DNA from: Natrarchaeobius oligotrophus
Lineage (GTDB): Archaea; Halobacteriota; Halobacteria; Halobacteriales; Natrialbaceae
Assembly (NCBI RefSeq): GCF_003841465.1
Contig: NZ_REFZ01000002.1
Coordinates: 372,001 to 436,000, forward strand
Direction: 5' to 3'
DNA: 64,000 nt
Shown: piece by piece, positions 36,042-45,833 of the stretch
How the letters are laid out: each line of letters starts with the position of its first letter
How positions within the stretch are numbered: the stretch's first letter is position 1
Notes under the pieces: generated by a model
The model's database searches: none
What the model saw: the letters and a program-made list of their open reading frames with translations, nothing else
What the model was told of the DNA's origin: nothing
Position numbers and translations under genes: made by a program

Positions 36042-37754
36042 TCAGTTTTCGACTCGAACGTCGAGGACGGCGTTCGTGCCGTTGTCGACGGCGTCGATGG
36101 CTTCGGCCACCGTTTCCTCGAGCGAGTCGAACGCCTCGATCCTTCGGCTGAACGTGTCGGTGACCTCGGAGATACACGAGAGGTCGGCGGCGTCGCCGTA
36201 TCTCCCCTCGGGAACGCCCTGGGCGACCGCAGTTCCGGAGCCGTGCTGACTGCGGGTCGCAGCTCTGACGGATTCCCAGCTCTCGTTGTTGTAGACGACG
36301 GTGAGCGTCGCGGTTCCGGCGTTCTCGGCAGCGAGTGCGCTCGCGGCCGGATTCGAGAACAGATAGCCGCCGTCGCCGATGAGCGAGATGACGCGGCTCT
36401 CGGGCGAGGCGAGTTTCACGCCGATGCCCGCGGGAACGCCCCAACCGAGTCCAGCGCCGCCGCGCCAGTAGTAGGAGCCGGGTTCGCTGAGCGTAATCTG
36501 ATCGAGCGCCGCCGGACGGTTCGTCAGCGCACCCTGGAGAACGACCGTCTCTTCGTCGACGTGGTTGCTGATCTCGTCGGAGAGGACGGTCGCGGTCAGT
36601 CGCTCGTTCGCACGGTGGTCGGCCGCCCGCCGTTGTGCCGCTTCGGCACTGTCGCGGTGCATTTCGCGCCACACCGAGCCGTCGCCGCCCGACTCGAGTT
36701 GGGCCGTGATCGTTCGAAGCGTCGACGCCGGATCTGCCATCACGGTCACGTCGGCGTCGAACGGCCAGCTTCGAAACTCCGGTTTCGTGGGGTTGGTGTC
36801 GATCTGGATCGTGGTGAGATCGTCCGGAACGTCCGTCTTGGACGGAACCCACGGCACGTCCGTCTCGAGGAGAACGAGCAGATCGGTCTCCGAAAGCGGT
36901 TCGCCCGGATCGAAGCCGACGTGTAGTTCGTGGTCGCGAGGGAAACAGAGTTCCGTGGGATAGTGTTCGACGACGCCGGCCCCGGCGGCTTCCGCGAACG
37001 AAACCAGCGCGTCGACCTGCCAGTCACCGAGGGGGCCGGGTGCCGAACTCGTGATGACGAGCGGGTTCTCCGCGGCCTCCAGGCGGTCGACGACCGCCGC
37101 GACCGACTCGTCGTCAGCGCCGGCCGGTCGCGTTCGCCTGATCGATCCGAGCTCACCCGGCGAGGCTGGCGTCGGCGCCTCGAGGGCTTCCCGCGAAAAC
37201 GAGAGGTAGGTCGGTCCCGGTGGCGTCGCGCTCGTTCGCTCGAGTCCGCGTCGGATCGCTTCGGTCGGGTCGGCCGGCGTCCGATACTCGTTCGTCCATC
37301 GGCAGTACTCCTCGACGATGCCGGTCTGGTCGAAGACGTCCTGGTAGTAGTGGATCGGATTGTCCCGCGAACCCAGGTATCCCTCGTCGGATACCGGGGC
37401 GAGTCCAGCCATAATCAACACCGGTGCGTTAGCACGGTGTGCGTTGTGCATCGCCGCGCCGAGGTTTTGCGTCCCGACGTCGACGTGGACGAGCACGGCC
37501 TGTGGATCGCCCGACGCCTGTGCGTAGCCGTGAGCGGCCGAGAGGGCGACGAACTCGTGGGGACAGGGAACGAGTTCCGGGAAGGCGTCCGCCTCCCCCG
37601 CCTCGCGCAACTGCGCCGCGGCTTCGATGATGGGGGTGTGATCTGTGCCGAAGTTGGAGAAGACGTAATCGACGTCGTACTCGGCGAGCGATCGAAGCAT
37701 CGACTCGGCTACGGTGCGATCCGCTGGGTCGGAAGAGTCACTCGGTGGATGCAT
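36042..37754 (-). CDS. TPP-dependent enzyme, acetolactate synthase/benzoylformate decarboxylase-like
   Basis: 570 aa three-domain thiamine diphosphate enzyme. The activating Glu is E67 (PCPHEFVALSAAHGYAQ). The central domain runs from about 200 to 340. The Mg-TPP motif is GDGG (460-463), ending YNN at 488-490. Family members decarboxylate a 2-keto acid, with or without carboligation. It sits alone between ABC pairs 2 and 3 on the same strand and may process the imported solute. Which reaction is catalysed is open; a benzoylformate-like substrate would suit the neighbouring aldehyde dehydrogenases. Confidence 0.88.
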   Translation of the reverse strand: MHPPSDSSDPADRTVAESMLRSLAEYDVDYVFSNFGTDHTPIIEAAAQLREAGEADAFPELVPCPHEFVALSAAHGYAQASGDPQAVLVHVDVGTQNLGAAMHNAHRANAPVLIMAGLAPVSDEGYLGSRDNPIHYYQDVFDQTGIVEEYCRWTNEYRTPADPTEAIRRGLERTSATPPGPTYLSFSREALEAPTPASPGELGSIRRTRPAGADDESVAAVVDRLEAAENPLVITSSAPGPLGDWQVDALVSFAEAAGAGVVEHYPTELCFPRDHELHVGFDPGEPLSETDLLVLLETDVPWVPSKTDVPDDLTTIQIDTNPTKPEFRSWPFDADVTVMADPASTLRTITAQLESGGDGSVWREMHRDSAEAAQRRAADHRANERLTATVLSDEISNHVDEETVVLQGALTNRPAALDQITLSEPGSYYWRGGAGLGWGVPAGIGVKLASPESRVISLIGDGGYLFSNPAASALAAENAGTATLTVVYNNESWESVRAATRSQHGSGTAVAQGVPEGRYGDAADLSCISEVTDTFSRRIEAFDSLEETVAEAIDAVDNGTNAVLDVRVEN

Positions 37755-38017
37755 GATTGACGGTAACGTCGTTCTCGCGTGAACTATCTCAGAGGTGAGT
37801 TCGTGCCCACATAACCATTTCGGTCGTCGAAATCGAGAGCGGAGTTCTGATAGCTCGAGCGGGCGAATTCGTTCGATTTTACGAGACGATTCGATCGAAA
37901 CCAGGTACTCGACGATCGGCCGGCGAAAACGTGGAGGAACGAAACTGGAGGTCGAAGCAAGACGATCAATTTTGGAGGACGAAACGAGAGGGCGGTCGAA
38001 CGAGGAATGCGATCAGA

Positions 38018-39709
38018 CTAACTCAGGTTCGACGAACCGATCTGGTGGATCGCGATCGTGACCACGAGCAGGAAGCCAGCGATCAGGATTCCCATCGCCG
38101 ACAGCTGCGGGTAGTTACCCTGCACGCCGAGTTCGAAGAGGAAGGGAGCCAGTAGCGGCACGTTCGCCGACTGGAGCAACAGCGAGATGGGGAGTTCCTT
38201 GAACAGGAACGCGAATCGGTAGGTCGCGATGGCGTGGATGGTCGCGATGATCAACGGCATCAGGATCGTTCGAACGCGACGGACGCGGCCGGCCCCCGAG
38301 ATGGTCGCCGCCTCGAGCAGTTCGTTCTGAATCTGCTGGACCGAGGGGGCGACGACGCGGATCGTTGCGGGGAGGAACCGGGTAATGTACGCGAGGATGA
38401 CGATCGCGATCGTGCCGTAGATGCCGATCGGGAAGATGACGAGGAACAGAACGATGAATCCGAGCGCGAGCGAGACGGACGTCATCGCAAGCGGCAGGAA
38501 CGAGAGGTAGTCGATGGTGCGCTTGTACGCGAGGTCGGACTTGTTCACGATCCAGCTGATACCCACGGCGGCTGCGACGACGACGACCGACGCGATGCCG
38601 GCGGCGAGAAGGCTGTTCCAGGCCGCCGACCACGTGGACCTATTGTAGAGAACGTCGAGGTACGGCTGAGCGGTGAATCCCGGGTGTTCGCCGTTGAACA
38701 GCGCGGGGATCGTGATCGGGTACGGAGAGATCGAGCCGTAGAACATCGTTACGACCGGGATAATGGCCATGATCGTGAGCAAAAACGCGATGAACCCGGA
38801 GAGGGCGTATCGCGGCCCGCGGCTGAGTTCGATCGGCGCTTGCTTGAACGCGCTTCCGCTCACGGTTTCGAACTTGCCGGTTTTCCCCAGTTCGCGCTTG
38901 TAGAGATAGAAGACGGGGAGCGCGACGAGAATGAGAATCGTTCCGTCGACGAACGCTGCGCCGTACTCGATCGGGAACTCGTTGACGCCGTTGTAGATCT
39001 GCAGTGCCAGCACGGAGATTCCCTCGGGCTGGCCGATCATCAGCGGCACGCGCAGACTGCCGAGGGTGATGACGAGCGTCAACAGGTACGCCGCCAGGAT
39101 ACCCGGCTTGAGCAACGGCAGCGTGATCTTTCGCGTCGTGTAGAGGATTTTACCGCCACTGACGCGACTCGCCTCCTCGAGCGAGTTGTCCACGTTCGCG
39201 AACATCGGCATCAGAATGATAAGACAGAGCGGCACGAGAAACACACCCTGGACGACCATCATTCCGGGGAGGCTGTAGACGTCGAAGTTAAACGGAAGGA
39301 GTGCCGTGTACAACCCGTTCCGGCCGAGGAGACGGATCCAGACGCTCTCCCAGACGATCGGCGGCAAGAAGATCATACTGAAGATCGAATAGTAGTAGAC
39401 GCGACCGAACGGAATGTTCGTCCGGGCGATCGCCCACGCGATGAAGACGGCGATCACGGTCGTGAGCGTCGCAGAACCGATCGCGAAAACGACGGTGTTG
39501 AAGATGATCTCCGAACTGGCGCCGGCCTCGAGCCAGTTGTTGAGCGTGAACTCGGAGACGAGATCGATTCCGTCGGCGAAGAAGCTGATACCGATCGTCA
39601 CGAGTATCGGAAGAATCGTGAAAAACGAAAGGACGAACAGTATCAGCCCCCCGTAAATTTTCGATCGGTTCGATCTGAACTGGTCTTTTATCGAAGTATT
39701 TACACTCAT
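38018..39709 (-). CDS. ABC transporter permease, fused double domain (pair 3)
   Basis: 563 aa permease with two BPD halves; EAA loops LEEASRVSGGK and LLEAATISGAGR, and SMIFLPPIVWESVWIRLLGR shared with pairs 1 and 2. About 12 spans. It begins 75 bases after its solute-binding partner. The three permeases look like products of successive duplication with divergence. Confidence 0.92.
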   Translation of the reverse strand: MSVNTSIKDQFRSNRSKIYGGLILFVLSFFTILPILVTIGISFFADGIDLVSEFTLNNWLEAGASSEIIFNTVVFAIGSATLTTVIAVFIAWAIARTNIPFGRVYYYSIFSMIFLPPIVWESVWIRLLGRNGLYTALLPFNFDVYSLPGMMVVQGVFLVPLCLIILMPMFANVDNSLEEASRVSGGKILYTTRKITLPLLKPGILAAYLLTLVITLGSLRVPLMIGQPEGISVLALQIYNGVNEFPIEYGAAFVDGTILILVALPVFYLYKRELGKTGKFETVSGSAFKQAPIELSRGPRYALSGFIAFLLTIMAIIPVVTMFYGSISPYPITIPALFNGEHPGFTAQPYLDVLYNRSTWSAAWNSLLAAGIASVVVVAAAVGISWIVNKSDLAYKRTIDYLSFLPLAMTSVSLALGFIVLFLVIFPIGIYGTIAIVILAYITRFLPATIRVVAPSVQQIQNELLEAATISGAGRVRRVRTILMPLIIATIHAIATYRFAFLFKELPISLLLQSANVPLLAPFLFELGVQGNYPQLSAMGILIAGFLLVVTIAIHQIGSSNLS

Positions 39710-39784
39710 TTGGACTAGGGCTCTGTTCGTAGACAGTGAGGAGTTCGTATATCTATTTTACGGGATAGAAGCGAACCGAGTCGA

Positions 39785-40915
39785 TTACGAGGTGAGGTCC
39801 AGACCGATCAGATCCTCGACCCGCTCGTTGTACTCGTCCGCGTCCTCGCGTCCGATCGTGATGGTGATCGGCGTCTGATCGGATTCGTCCCAGCGCTGCT
39901 GGACGTGATCGTGACCGTATCCGAATCCTTCGCGTGCGGGGAGCGCACCGCCGTTGATCGCCTGGCTGGCCTCCTGACCCTCCGCGCTCCCGACCCACCG
40001 GGCGAAGTGCTTCGCCGTCTCGAGGTTCGGTGCCTCCTGCGGGACGTTGATAACCTGGGAGTGCATTCCGGTCGGTTCCGGGAAGTGGAGGTCGAGGGGC
40101 GCACCCTCGTCGATCGGACCGGAGGCGTACATGCCCCAGATGTACGCCGAGAGGTCGTTCTCGCCGGAAAGGACGGAGTCGACCATCGTTCCGCCGCCGG
40201 AGAGGTACTGCGGACTGTTATCGTCGAAGTCGACAATCCACTGTTCGGCCTCCTCCACGGTGTCGAAGTGCGCTTCCATCAGCCGCAGGACGTAGTCCAT
40301 CGTAAACGGCTGGGTGCAGATGCGACTCTCCCAGTCGGAACCGGTAATGTCGTCCCACGTCGTCGGCGTCTCCGAAACGGCGTTCGTGTTGTAGATGAAC
40401 GATCCGATCTGGTTGATGTGGGGAACCGACACCTCCCTAATGTCGTGACCGATCGCGTCTTCCCACGCCTCGGCCATCCCGTCGTGATGCCACAGCTCGT
40501 CGATGTCCTCCTGGTCGAGTTCGACTTCTGCGGGAATGTCGCGCTCGTGGAGCACCCAGGTCGAGGTGTCCAAGGAGGCGATGACGTCGACGTCGTACTG
40601 CTCCTGTTCCCACTCGGAGACGTACTGGAGGTTCGGCTGCGGACCGCCGAGCGTCACGACGTTCAGGTCGACGCCGGAGGACGACTCGTAGGCTTCCTGG
40701 ACCGAATCGAACGGAATGTTCGTGTACACGGTGAGTTCGTCGGCGAGTTCGTCACCCGCGGATCCGGTCGTCCCACCGTTCCCGTTTCCGTTCCCGTTCC
40801 CGTTCCCGTTTCCGTTCCCGTTCCCGTTCCCGTCTCCCGTACAACCGGCGAGGCCGGTCGACAGGAGTGCTCCACCAACAATGCCACTGTTTCGAAGGTA
40901 CTGTCTGCGCTTCAT
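39785..40915 (-). CDS. ABC solute-binding lipoprotein (pair 3)
   Basis: 376 aa. The signal MKRRQYLRNSGIVGGALLS with lipobox GLAGC is followed by a long Gly-Asn repeat linker encoded by a hexanucleotide array. The mature domain begins LTVYTNIPFDSVQEAYESSSG. Like its paralogs it has an ISGGGTMVDSVLSGENDL-type pocket segment and GGALPAREGFGYGHDHVQQRW. It lies at the head of the minus-strand block; a TATA-like ttatatttatg is about 45 nt upstream of the start. Confidence 0.9.
   Translation of the reverse strand: MKRRQYLRNSGIVGGALLSTGLAGCTGDGNGNGNGNGNGNGNGNGNGGTTGSAGDELADELTVYTNIPFDSVQEAYESSSGVDLNVVTLGGPQPNLQYVSEWEQEQYDVDVIASLDTSTWVLHERDIPAEVELDQEDIDELWHHDGMAEAWEDAIGHDIREVSVPHINQIGSFIYNTNAVSETPTTWDDITGSDWESRICTQPFTMDYVLRLMEAHFDTVEEAEQWIVDFDDNSPQYLSGGGTMVDSVLSGENDLSAYIWGMYASGPIDEGAPLDLHFPEPTGMHSQVINVPQEAPNLETAKHFARWVGSAEGQEASQAINGGALPAREGFGYGHDHVQQRWDESDQTPITITIGREDADEYNERVEDLIGLDLTS
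40781..40834. repeat. Hexanucleotide array encoding Gly-Asn linker
   Basis: Nine tandem hexamers of the form (c/t)ccgtt inside the lipoprotein gene, giving a poly(Asn-Gly) linker after the lipobox. A shorter version is in the pair 1 lipoprotein (about 32808-32838). Length variation by slippage would only change tether length. Confidence 0.9.
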
Positions 40916-41108
40916 GGTATAGCGCTCTACCTCTCACAGAGAAAGGACACTCACATAAATATAATGGTTAATATGCGACAGATGACCGATGAAGATGATA
41001 CCGTTCCCCACAGTATGGCGGGGAAGACGAGAGTTCAGAGAGCGACCGAGCAACCAGTACGCGTAAACGTACGGAGCGAAGTGACTCAACGCGAGGTCGT
41101 ACAAACGC

Positions 41109-42506
41109 GTGTCAGTCACAATAGGCAGACAGCTCCCAAGTCTGCCGGTACTGTCGGTTCCGCTCGCGGTGATCGGCGGTCTAGCGATTCGATTCGGCGC
41201 GCCGCTCGAGCCCGCCGGCGCGACGATGCTCGCCATCACCGCCTTCTGTATCGTCCTCTGGATCGGGAACCTGGTTCCGCCCGCGTACACGGGAATACTC
41301 TGTCTCGGAATCGTCGGGATCGCGTTCTCGATGGATCTCGCGCTCGTGGGGTTTCAGTCACCCGCCACGTGGCTCATCGCGTTCGGGCTTGTGATGGGCG
41401 AAGCGACCCGACGAAGCGGACTCGCCGAGTGGACGAACCAGTGGATCGTCGACCGGTGTATGCCGGTTTCACCGGCGGCCAACCCACATCAGACGTATCG
41501 TCGCCTCCTCGTCGGCCTGTCGATCGGCGCATTTCTCCTCACGCTGATCGTTCCCGTCGCGATCGTTCGGGTGCTCGTCCTCGCGCCCATCCTGCTCGAA
41601 GCGGGAGAGCGGTTCGACTCGAAGCGAGCCGGACTCGGGCTCTTTCTGGGGCCGCTGTTCGTGACCCACTACGGAACCGCCGCAGTCCTCACGGGCGGAT
41701 CGCCCAACATCGTCGTCGTCGGCATCCTCGAGTCGATCACCGGGGTGACGATCACCTGGACGGAGTGGTTCGCGTTGATGTTCCCGGTGATGGGAGTCGG
41801 ACGGCTCCTCGTGATCGTCGCCGTCGCGTCTCTCCTGTATCGGCCGGAGCCCGACCTCCAAATCTCAAACGTCGAAAACGAGGTGCGCGCGATGACCGGA
41901 ACCGAACGACGGATGCTCGTGTTCTTGCTCGCCGGCGTGGCCGTGTGGGCGAGCGACTTCCTCCACGGACTTCACCCGGTATACGGTGCGCTTTTCGTGG
42001 TCGTGCTCTCGTTTCTGCCCGGAATCGGGGTCGTCGAGTTCGAAGGGACCCTCGAGGACGTGGACTTCTCGATCCTCTTTTTCATCGCCGCCGTCTTCGC
42101 GATCGGCGACGGACTCGCCAGGACCGGCGTCGCGGACCGGCTGGCCGAGGGGCTGTTGACGATCGTTCCCGAAAACGCGCCCCTCGTCGTCGTCCTCGGA
42201 ATCGTCCTGCTGATCATGATCGGGCTCATGTTCGTCGTGGAAGAACTCGCCGCCGCCAGCGTCGTTACGCCGATTTTCGTCTCGTTCGCCACGGATGCGG
42301 GGATTCCGGTGACGCCGATCGTGCTGACGGAGGCGATGGCGTTCGGATTGCACGTGTTTCCCTACCAGTCGGCCGTCCTCGTCGTCATGCTCGCCTACAG
42401 CATCGCCGAGCCGAGAGAGCTTATCCGAATGGCGGCCGCCTGCACGCTCGCAATCGTCCTCCTCCTCGTTCCGATACAGCTCGCGATCTTCGGCTGGATT
42501 TTCTGA
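41109..42506 (+). CDS. SLC13-type anion/dicarboxylate permease
   Basis: 465 aa polytopic protein with about 11-12 hydrophobic spans. It resembles the DASS/CitT group: LWIGNLVPPAYTGILCL, FGLVMGEATRRSGLAEW, GTAAVLTGGSPNIVVVG (the SNT-like motif position), and FFIAAVFAIGDGLARTGVADRLAEGL in the second half. Such carriers take up di- or tricarboxylates or sulfate with a cation. The start is GTG 41109. Divergent from the lipoprotein of pair 3. Likely uptake of an organic acid. Confidence 0.85.
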   Translation: MSVTIGRQLPSLPVLSVPLAVIGGLAIRFGAPLEPAGATMLAITAFCIVLWIGNLVPPAYTGILCLGIVGIAFSMDLALVGFQSPATWLIAFGLVMGEATRRSGLAEWTNQWIVDRCMPVSPAANPHQTYRRLLVGLSIGAFLLTLIVPVAIVRVLVLAPILLEAGERFDSKRAGLGLFLGPLFVTHYGTAAVLTGGSPNIVVVGILESITGVTITWTEWFALMFPVMGVGRLLVIVAVASLLYRPEPDLQISNVENEVRAMTGTERRMLVFLLAGVAVWASDFLHGLHPVYGALFVVVLSFLPGIGVVEFEGTLEDVDFSILFFIAAVFAIGDGLARTGVADRLAEGLLTIVPENAPLVVVLGIVLLIMIGLMFVVEELAAASVVTPIFVSFATDAGIPVTPIVLTEAMAFGLHVFPYQSAVLVVMLAYSIAEPRELIRMAAACTLAIVLLLVPIQLAIFGWIF

Positions 42507-42559
42507 TCGATCGGCTCCGACTTGCTTCGCGCGTGGCTGTAACGCCGTCAGCCACCGAC

Positions 42560-42569
42560 AACTATATCC
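42560..42569 (+). promoter_or_regulatory. TATA-like element of second amidase gene
   Basis: aactatatcc lies 25-34 nt before ATG 42594, fitting a leaderless transcript. Confidence 0.5.
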
Positions 42570-42593
42570 GAAGCCGATCGATCGTACTCACCG

Positions 42594-44150
42594 ATGCGAA
42601 CGAGTAGCAATCACCGTTTCGGACGGCCGACACTCGACCACGTCGAGTCGATCGCTGACGACCTCGGGTTCGCGCTTTCGGCGGACGAACGGGCGGCCTA
42701 TCGGGAACTCGCGGTCGGAGCGATCGAGGGTCTCGAGCCGGTCGCGCGGACCCCGTCGTTCGATCCCGGTCTCGAGCCCGACCGACTCGACGGTCGTGAA
42801 CGCGGCTATCGACCGAGGAACGACGACCCGCTAAACGCGTGGATCACGAGGTGTCGCGTCGAGGGTGCAAAGAGCGGACCGCTCGCTGGCGTCACCGTCG
42901 GCGTCAAGGACTCGATCGCCGTCGCCGGCTACGAGATGACCGCCGGCTCGCGGGTGCTCGAGGGCTTCGTCCCGAAGATCGACGCGACCGTCGTCTCGCG
43001 GCTTCTCGACGACGGTGCGACGATCGCGGGCAAGCTCAACATGGAGAGTTTCGCCTGCTCCGGCCGCGGCGACCTCTCGGATTTCGGCGCGGTCGCGAAC
43101 CCGCACGACCACGATCGGCTTCCGGGAGGATCCTCGAGCGGGTCGGGTGCGGCACCCGCCAACGGCGACTGCGACGCGGCGCTCGGCACCGATCAGGCGG
43201 GCTCGGTCAGAATTCCGAGTTCGTGGTGCGGAATCGTCGGGCTGAAGCCGACGTACGGTCTCGTCCCCGCGACCGGCGTCCTCCCGTTGGAACTGAGCCT
43301 CGACCACGTCGGTCCGATGGCACCGTCCGTGGAACGCGTCGCCCGACTCCTCGAGTCGATCGCCGGCCTCGACGCCGTCGACGGCATCCCGCTCGATCAG
43401 CGACAGTCGCCGTCGATCGGGGCCGACTCGTACGTCGACGCGATCGGATCCGACGTCGACGGGCTGTCGATCGCCGTCCTCGAGGAGGGGTTCGGCTGGG
43501 AGAGCTCCGAACCAGCGGTCGACGACGCGGTTCGCGACGCGGCGGCGACGTTCGAGGAGTTCGGCGTCGACTGTGAATCGGTCTCCGTCCCGCTGCACCG
43601 CGACGGCGTGAGCGCGTGGGCGGCGATCGCGACGCAGGGGATGAGCCGGCTGCTGGACGACGGAGGTGTCGGAACGAACCACACCGGCTGGGCCTGGACC
43701 CGCCTCGCTCGACGGCTGCAATCCGTCCTCGAGTCGCGAACGGACGAGCTTCCCCCGGCGATGAAACGGACCCGGATCGTCGCCGCGTTCCTCGAGGAGG
43801 CGTACGGAGCGGAACCGTACGCGATGGGGCGAAACGTCGGGCTGGCGCTCCGGCGGGCGTACGACGAGGTTCTCCGCGAGTACGACGCGTTGCTCCTCCC
43901 GACGACGATCACGCGCGCGTTCGAACGCACGGAAACGTTCGACCTGGTCGAAGCGCTCACCCGAGAAGTCACGACGATCCACAACACGTGCCCGTTCAAC
44001 GTGACCGGCCATCCGGCTCTGTCGGTCCCGTGTGCGAAGCCCGACGGACTGCCGGTCGGTGCGATGCTCGTCGGATCCCAGTTCGAGGAATCGACCCTGC
44101 TCTCGCTGGCGGCCGCATTCGAGCGGGAAACGACCTGGGAAGACAGGTAG
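42594..44150 (+). CDS. Amidase (amidase signature family), second copy
   Basis: 518 aa Ser-cisSer-Lys amidase. Inferred triad: K105 (VGVKDS), S180 (PGGSSSGSG) and S204 (DQAGSVRIPSSW), with the same 75 and 24 residue spacing as in the amidase at 25061, though sequence identity is low. An N-terminal alpha-helical segment of about 60 residues (ADDLGFALSADERAAYRELA) precedes the core, as in some aryl-amide amidases. The C-terminal part contains CPFNVTGHPALSVPC. Probably releases an acid for the aldehyde/aromatic pathway downstream. Confidence 0.92.
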   Translation: MRTSSNHRFGRPTLDHVESIADDLGFALSADERAAYRELAVGAIEGLEPVARTPSFDPGLEPDRLDGRERGYRPRNDDPLNAWITRCRVEGAKSGPLAGVTVGVKDSIAVAGYEMTAGSRVLEGFVPKIDATVVSRLLDDGATIAGKLNMESFACSGRGDLSDFGAVANPHDHDRLPGGSSSGSGAAPANGDCDAALGTDQAGSVRIPSSWCGIVGLKPTYGLVPATGVLPLELSLDHVGPMAPSVERVARLLESIAGLDAVDGIPLDQRQSPSIGADSYVDAIGSDVDGLSIAVLEEGFGWESSEPAVDDAVRDAAATFEEFGVDCESVSVPLHRDGVSAWAAIATQGMSRLLDDGGVGTNHTGWAWTRLARRLQSVLESRTDELPPAMKRTRIVAAFLEEAYGAEPYAMGRNVGLALRRAYDEVLREYDALLLPTTITRAFERTETFDLVEALTREVTTIHNTCPFNVTGHPALSVPCAKPDGLPVGAMLVGSQFEESTLLSLAAAFERETTWEDR

Positions 44151-44217
44151 CCGACGCGCCGTCCATCGGGTGACGATCGACGCGTCTCCACCGCCGTGAC
44201 GGGGTCCGAAACAAAGA

Positions 44218-44228
44218 TTTATTATAAT
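44218..44228 (+). promoter_or_regulatory. TATA-like element of first tandem aldehyde dehydrogenase
   Basis: tttattataat lies 25-35 nt before ATG 44253; strong AT island in GC-rich DNA. Confidence 0.55.
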
Positions 44229-44252
44229 CATAGGGAGACGTCTTACGTAGGC

Positions 44253-45716
44253 ATGGTATCAGTTGACATCGAAAAGGATTGGAACCACCTGTACATCGAC
44301 GGGGAGCGGCGAACGCCCGACCGCGAGACGATCGAAGTCGAAAATCCGGCGACCCGAGAGGTGATCGCGGAGGTGCCGGCCGGAACTGCTGGCGACGTCG
44401 ACGACGCGTTCGCCGCGGCGGTCGAGGCCCAGCGAGAGTGGCGGAACCGTCCGCCCCAGGAGCGCGCGGAAGTCATTCAGTCCGTGCTGCACGAACTCCA
44501 CGAGTGCGAAGACGAGTTCGCCGAGCTGCTCGTCAGGGAAGCAGGTAGCACGCAGCTGAAAGCCCACGTCGAACTCGAGGTCCTCGCGTCGGGAATGCTG
44601 GCCGAAACCGCGAGCTTCCCGACCCGCTCTCAGGGGACGAAACCGGAGTCCGTCATCCCGGGCAAAGAAAACGAAGTTCGGCGCGAGCCGGCCGGCGTCG
44701 TCGGCATCATCTCGCCCTGGAACGTGCCGTTTCACCTCTCGATGCGCGCGGTCGCACCCGCGATCGCGCTCGGAAACGCGGTCGTACTGAAGCCGGCCGA
44801 GGAGACGTCGATCAGCGGCGGGCTGGCGATCGCGGAGCTGTTCGAAGCCGCCGGGCTGCCGGAGGGTCTTCTGAACGTCGTCCCCGGGTGGGGTCACGAG
44901 GCGGGCGACGCGCTCGCGTCCCACCCCGACGTCGACGTAGTTTCGTTCACCGGCTCGACGGCCGTCGGCAGAGAGGTCGCGAAAAACGCCGTCGACAACC
45001 TCGCGCTGCCGGCGCTGGAACTCGGCGGCAACAACGCACACGTCGTCCTCGAGGACGCGGACCTCGACCGGGCCGTCGACGCGGGCGTCTTCGGCTCGTT
45101 CATGCACCAGGGACAGATCTGCATCTCGATCAACCGTCACCTCGTCCACGAGTCGCTGTACGACGAGTACGTCGAGCGGATGGTCGAGCGCGCGGCCGCC
45201 CTGGAGGTCGGCAACCCCGTCGATCCGGAGGTCGACATCGGGCCGGTGATCAAAGAAGAACAGCGCGACAAGATGCTCGAGTTCGTCCGCGAGAGCGCCA
45301 ACAGCGGAGCGACGGTCGAGATTGGCGGAACCGCCGACGGACTGTTCGTCGAGCCGACGGTGCTGTCGGGCGTCTCGAACGAGATGCCCGCCGCCTGCAA
45401 CGAACACTTCGGACCGATCGTCCCCGTGATCCCCTTCGAGAGCACCGAGGAGGCGATCGAACTCGCGAACGACACCGAGATGGGGCTGTCGGGATCGGTC
45501 CACGGCGAACTCGAGCACGCTCGGTCGGTCGCCGAGCGGATCGAAACGGGAATGATCCACGTCAACGACCAACCGATCAACGACGAACCGCACGTCCCGT
45601 TCGGCGGCGACAAGGCCTCCGGCATCGGTCGGTACAACGGCGAGGAGATCATCCGCGAGTTTACGAAACAGAAGTGGATCTCCGTCCAGCACGACGAACG
45701 CGAGTATCCGCTGTAA
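44253..45716 (+). CDS. Aldehyde dehydrogenase, benzaldehyde/vanillin-type (tandem copy 1)
   Basis: 487 aa NAD(P)-dependent aldehyde dehydrogenase. General base Glu in ALELGGNNAHVVLED, nucleophilic Cys in HQGQICISINRHLVH, and C-terminal FGGDKASGIGRYNGEEIIREFT.QKWISVQ. The GGNN and GRYNGE patterns are shared with benzaldehyde and vanillin dehydrogenases. ATG 44253 (MVSVDIEKDWNHLY) follows a clear TATA box. Possible substrates are aromatic aldehydes or 2-hydroxymuconate semialdehyde from ring cleavage. Tandem with a close paralog 117 bases downstream. Confidence 0.93.
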   Translation: MVSVDIEKDWNHLYIDGERRTPDRETIEVENPATREVIAEVPAGTAGDVDDAFAAAVEAQREWRNRPPQERAEVIQSVLHELHECEDEFAELLVREAGSTQLKAHVELEVLASGMLAETASFPTRSQGTKPESVIPGKENEVRREPAGVVGIISPWNVPFHLSMRAVAPAIALGNAVVLKPAEETSISGGLAIAELFEAAGLPEGLLNVVPGWGHEAGDALASHPDVDVVSFTGSTAVGREVAKNAVDNLALPALELGGNNAHVVLEDADLDRAVDAGVFGSFMHQGQICISINRHLVHESLYDEYVERMVERAAALEVGNPVDPEVDIGPVIKEEQRDKMLEFVRESANSGATVEIGGTADGLFVEPTVLSGVSNEMPAACNEHFGPIVPVIPFESTEEAIELANDTEMGLSGSVHGELEHARSVAERIETGMIHVNDQPINDEPHVPFGGDKASGIGRYNGEEIIREFTKQKWISVQHDEREYPL

Positions 45717-45739
45717 TCGGCCCGCTGGATTCCGCTCAG

Positions 45740-45752
45740 ACGTCTTTTTTCG
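45740..45752 (+). terminator. T-tract between tandem aldehyde dehydrogenases
   Basis: Six T (45745-45750) about 30 nt after the first dehydrogenase stop; may separate the transcripts of the two copies. Confidence 0.35.
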
Positions 45753-45833
45753 CGAACCGAATGCGATCGCCCGAGCCGACGAGCCAGCCGGTATCCATAA
45801 CAGTAAAGCCGGAGGGCGGACGATACACTGTCG

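Noticed and set aside
36042-36062. GTTTTC with a partial GAAC arm near the end of the TPP enzyme gene
   Set aside because: Only three of six bases match in the second arm and it is within coding sequence, so it does not belong to the IclR palindrome set.
40781-40834. Short hexamer array considered as a CRISPR or structural repeat
   Set aside because: It is in-frame coding sequence for a Gly-Asn linker after a lipobox, with no spacers.
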